DNA of 64,000 nt from Epichloe hybrida (Eukaryota; Ascomycota; Sordariomycetes; Hypocreales; Clavicipitaceae). The notes under the pieces were generated by a model. It was not told where the DNA came from. It did not search any database and saw only the letters and a program-made list of their open reading frames with translations. Numbering within the stretch: the stretch's first letter is position 1; every line of letters begins with the position of its first letter. The DNA lies in contig JAFEKR010000052.1 of the NCBI GenBank assembly GCA_019022495.1, positions 124,001-188,000 of the forward strand. The letters run 5' to 3'. Shown here piece by piece: positions 60,093-64,000 of the stretch. The translations under genes were made by a program, and so were the position numbers.

Positions 60093-60697
60093 CTTGGCGA
60101 GCTGAGGATGGGCTTTAGGGGGTTCGTCGGGTTTTGTCGGGTCGCGAACAGGATCTTGAGACGGAGGGGGGGGAGGGGGGGGGGGCGCTGTTCGGGGATT
60201 TGAATGACTGAATAACTTTTGGCGCCTTCTCGGTGTGCAAATTGCAGAAATTGCGGATGATACAATCAGAATCGTGCAGTCGGTCTGGTCTTGTGGTTGG
60301 TGCCTCCGCGGTGATGCCAGCAGGTCTGCGCAGCATTGGCTCGGCTGAAGCACGGCTAAATGGACGCTGCCCGCCCTGCCACCAGCCACCACCATCTCAT
60401 CTCGCGAGAAACAGTCACATAAAAACGCGTCCTTTGAGTTGAGCAAACAACTTCCTGAATATGTACCTTGTATTGTATTGATGGTCTAGGTTTCTACATC
60501 CCAGCTCGCGTTGGCGTGGCGACCCATCGGCCAGCAACGCATCGCTCCAAACCCCTACTACTCGGGGGTGTCCATGCCCATTCAAATATTCATCGCTCCC
60601 GATTTTCATAAAGCGTACACCATATACAATGTCCCAACTTCCGTTTCCATGTGGAAACTCATACTCCGTATGGCCTGGCCAAGCGAAGGCCAAGCCA
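60093..60697. other. Intergenic between the two minus-strand genes
   Basis: Promoter of the ZNF207-like gene on the left and the 3' region of the transcription factor on the right. A long G-run (about 60166-60184) is the main feature. No supported gene. Confidence 0.5.
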
Positions 60698-63600
60698 TCA
60701 CTGCTGCGGAGTTTGATCGAACATGATCAGCGGCCACTGTGCAGGCTGTGGCATCATGGGCAATTCTTCCCCAGTGTGGGACATGGCCGTGAGGCTGTTG
60801 TCTGACATGATGGGCGCGACGACCGAGCTACGACCCGCGCCGCCGCCGGCATTGCCTCCGCTGCCGCCTAGTGTCAGCAGTGCATTGGCACTATACCGTG
60901 CCTGGCTATCTGCGATTGCAGCAGTCCAGTTCTGCCAAGACGTCCTCCACATGAGGTCGGGCGTCTGGTGCTCCAAGGGCTGGCCATAGCTGACCAACGG
61001 ATCAGACTGGGAGGCCACCCCGGTAGGATCGTCCGTGGATGCATTGGCTGTGTAAAACAGTGGTGCTTGGTCGGGTTGGTACGTCACGGGCTGGTGATGT
61101 GTGCTTTGGGGCGCTCGTGTGTCGACGTACGCGAGAGACGGATACGTGGACTGCGATGAGGAGGAGTCGTGTGCCTCATAGTATGCCTTTGATGCGTCAT
61201 TCATGTGACAAGTGTCAACCAGAGGCACATTCGGATGCTGCGAGTAGGCCGGTGCTTGGTCGAGATGTCCGTGCTCGGATGCTGGGTGAGGCAGAGGTTG
61301 TTGGAGGTGCTGCTGTTGCCGTTGCCGTTGTCTTTGCCGTTGCCTTTGCTCTTGCTCTTGCTCTGAATCTTGCTCTGACTCTTGCTCTTGCTTGATTCGG
61401 AGCCCTCCTTGTGACGAATCTGGGATGCTCGTTTGGCCCATGTCATGATGAATCCATGCCATTGTTCGGTCGATGAGTTCAGCAAGCTGCGTGCTCATGC
61501 CACTCCCGCAACCTGCCGGATTCACAGAGATTAGCTTCAACGTTCAGCAGCGCGATTCAAGAGTTCCCAGTGTCGCAGATGCAGTTGGCTGGCGAGTCGC
61601 TTACCAAGTAGCGAACTCATTTCCTTGACAATATTCATCCAGCGGTCCATTTCGCTCCTCAAATTGGCGACTTCTTGTGCAGTTACTTCAAACCTTCTCT
61701 CCCACTGCGGCACGAGCATGGACAGAATCGCCACACAGTAGATGGACATCTGGTACCATGTCGTGTCCAGCGATTTCATCTTGCTCAGTTTCTCGACAGT
61801 CTCGAGATACTCCCTTGCCGCTTCCTCACAGATTCGCGTGTTTTCTTCAATCATGTCCCTGTCATCTGTCATGGCCAGAGACGGGTGACGAAGGTGCAGC
61901 CGATATTCCAGCACCAAGGTGCGAGCAAAGAGCGGCCCAAACATTTCGTGGTCGTGCGCTTTGGATGAGCTCAGTCGCAGGGATTCTGGTAGGGATGATT
62001 CCCAGCTTTCAATCTGTGCCTCCAAGGCAGTAACGACCGTCTTGTAGTTGCCCTCGTCTCTTCGGACGCTGAATACGTTGGCGTACATCTCCATCATGAG
62101 TGGTACCATCTTGTAGCCGCAGATGGCAATTTCATAGGGACAAGGAAGAGTTTGGGTAGCATCAACTCCATCATCAGAAAGCAATTCATCAGCGATGGGC
62201 TCGGGGAAGTCCACGTCAAAATCTTGGACAGATATTGGAATCGGGTAGCCCCTTTTGCCATTGATGGCAACGACTACAGTCACGATACACCAGAAAGCTC
62301 GTTTGCGAAGCTCGTTGTGCAAGTCGGTCGGCTCGCCGGGCTTCTTCGTTCTTCGATGCAAGTTCAACTCGATGGCTCGGTGCAGGGCCAGGCTGGCTAC
62401 AATGGAGCCGCATCCTGGTTTCGGGAAAGATCTCGTGTGGGAGACGATGAGGGCGAGCCCTTGCAGCGCTTCAAAACTCGGCGAGGAAAAGAGGTCGTAC
62501 ATCTTGCTGAGGGCGAAATGGTAATGTTTGTTGGATAGATCATTATAATTATTACGTTGCTCCAGCGTTTGGCTGTTCCGGACGCCAAATTGAAACAGTA
62601 TGTTGGAAAATACCATGTGCACCAGCACCAGCTCAGTCACGGATGGCTTGAAACCAGGTTCATCGTACACTCGCTCCAGCTAGAAAGGTGTCAGTCATGC
62701 CCGGTTTGTTCGCACGCTTGAGAAAAAAAAAAAAAAAGGGAAAAAAACCAGCAGATATGTTTTGGTTCGGATAATCTTACCAGCTTCATGAAAGACGGCT
62801 TATGCAACACCGGCATGAAGGATGCAATGGAAATGAAGTACCATTCGGCGTACAGGAAAGCGTTCCCACGGGTGGGTAGGTTGACTTGAACAGCCGGGTT
62901 GACTCCCATCAGAGAGCGGAGGAAAGATTGGACGGATTTGTTGTACAGAGGCATGGAAAAGTCGATGTCGGCGGGCGGCTCGTCAACGTCCGGGGCGTCA
63001 AACGAAGTTGTCTCGATCGTGGTGCCCAGCAAAGTGAGCGTCGTTCCTTTGAGGGAACTCAGTGGTGCATCGTCACCGACAACGCCCCAGATGGTTTCCT
63101 CGGGTCTCGTCTGCCATTCGTTGCGCGGGATCTTCCACCTGATGATGCCATCGTCCATCTTTGGCGGCGAGGTGTCTTTGATGTGCAGGGAGCCATATCG
63201 CGACCAACTCTCGGTTGATGTCGAACCCCCGTTGGCATCGGCGGTTTCGCTGTGAGCAGCTTCCGAGGAAGACCGCGCCGAAGGTGCGCCTAGTTGTTCC
63301 CATGGCTTGACCTCGACACCCTTTTCAGCACACAGCCGCTCCAAATCTCGAATGCGCGAAATCATGCTGTTCCTCTCCCTCTCCAGCTGTTGCATGTACC
63401 CCCTGCGCTCCGTGCGTCCTGTGACACGGTCCGTGACGAAGCACTCGAGGTTCAGATTGATGCAGTGTGAGCAACCTTCGGGCAGCGCATCGCACCGTAT
63501 TTTCCTCACTTTGCACCTGTCGCAAGCCTGTCCGGTGCGGGAGTATGACTGGAGTCGGTTCTTGACGACGGAAGAGAAATCCTCGTGCCCGCGATCAGAT

Positions 63601-64000
63601 CGAGCCAGCTTCATCTTGCCAGAACAGGAGCCATTGCCATCGTCGTCGCTGGCTCCACCGCCATCGGCCGATCGCTTAGCTGGCCGGCCTGGCATCGTGG
63701 CCAGCGGCTTTGTCGTTTGCAGCGAGATACTTGTCGGCGACGACGACGCCGGCGAAACGGAGTAGGCGCCAGTCGGGCTAGAATTGGAGCTGTTTGCCAG
63801 CCAAGCAGACGGCCGCACTGCAGTGTCGATGGCGATTGGATCTGGCAGGGACGCCGGCGGCACAGCAACCGAGGTGAAGGATGATGTCGGAGAAGGATGA
63901 TGATGACGGGTATTTGGGCGAACAGAGCCGGACCCCGCCAAGCGTCGTTTTTTTTGGCTTGCGCTGAAGCTATATCCGTAATGGTAGCTGGGAGAGCTGC
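60698..64000 (-). CDS. Zn2Cys6 fungal transcription factor, 5' end beyond the window
   Basis: Three exons on the minus strand within the window: 62781-64000, 61605-62679, 60698-61512, with GT..AG introns of 101 and 92 bp, in phase; at least 1,035 aa. A nuclear DNA-binding regulator. The binuclear cluster (about 63447-63527) reads CDRCKVRKIRC and CSHCINLNLEC with CX2CX6CX6CX2CX6C spacing, followed by a linker and a coiled coil (YMQQLERERNSMISRIRDL). Exon 2 carries the middle homology domain of the Fungal_trans type. The C-terminal part has a Glu/Gln/Arg repeat (about 61297-61400) and Ser/Gln-rich likely activation regions. The frame is open to the window edge with a Ser/Pro-rich, basic sequence; an ATG at 63693-63695 is an alternative start. 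The target pathway is unknown. Confidence 0.85.
61297..61400 (-). repeat. Gln/Arg/Glu-coding hexamer repeat in the transcription factor
   Basis: Degenerate hexamers (TTGCCG, TTGCTC on +) encode alternating Gln with Arg, Glu or Ser over about 30 residues. In frame and likely length-variable. Confidence 0.75.

Overview
The window is fungal nuclear DNA, most likely from a filamentous ascomycete and probably Sordariomycetes/Hypocreales. It shows two-speed architecture: compact GC-rich gene islands with short GT..AG introns, separated by long AT-rich blocks of transposons in which CpA/TpG is almost gone and TpA is everywhere. That is the signature of repeat-induced point mutation (RIP). The taxonomic call rests on gene structure and protein types only.

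Layout: 1-4112 is AT-rich repeat: the 3' end of a non-LTR retrotransposon, part of a hAT-like non-autonomous element with long micro- and minisatellite arrays, and a truncated copia element. 4113-4791 holds two inverted-repeat elements and an unmutated LTR relic. 4792-9554 is a gene island with a GPI-anchored cell-wall protein and a five-exon GH5 endoglucanase. 9555-20470 is a 10.9 kb LTR retrotransposon (called element B here) with 153 bp terminal repeats, gag-pol, and an extra ~1,260-codon reading frame of unknown function behind integrase. It lies inside a relic resembling the C-terminus of an oligopeptide transporter (9484-9554 plus 20476-20979).

20980-51679 is one copia element inflated from about 5.9 kb to 30.7 kb by nested insertions. 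A hAT-like element (25445-43721) carries a chromodomain gypsy element (26821-34641) and a second hAT-like element (35357-43656), which carries another chromodomain gypsy element (35983-42542). A LINE (44690-51256) sits elsewhere in the copia internal region. Every layer has exact target-site duplications (5, 8, 5, 8, 5 and 16 bp), so the order of insertion can be read directly.

51685-64000 is a gene island: NADP-dependent mannitol dehydrogenase-like SDR (+), a CSC1/OSCA-type stress-gated cation channel (+), a ZNF207/BuGZ-like C2H2 protein (-), and a Zn2Cys6 transcription factor (-) that runs off the right edge. They look like ordinary housekeeping or stress genes, not a biosynthetic cluster.

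The most interesting material is in the repeats: the third frame of element B, the hAT-like family whose ends are pentanucleotide arrays, the multilevel nesting, and the loss of RIP at the outer ~100 bp of each element.
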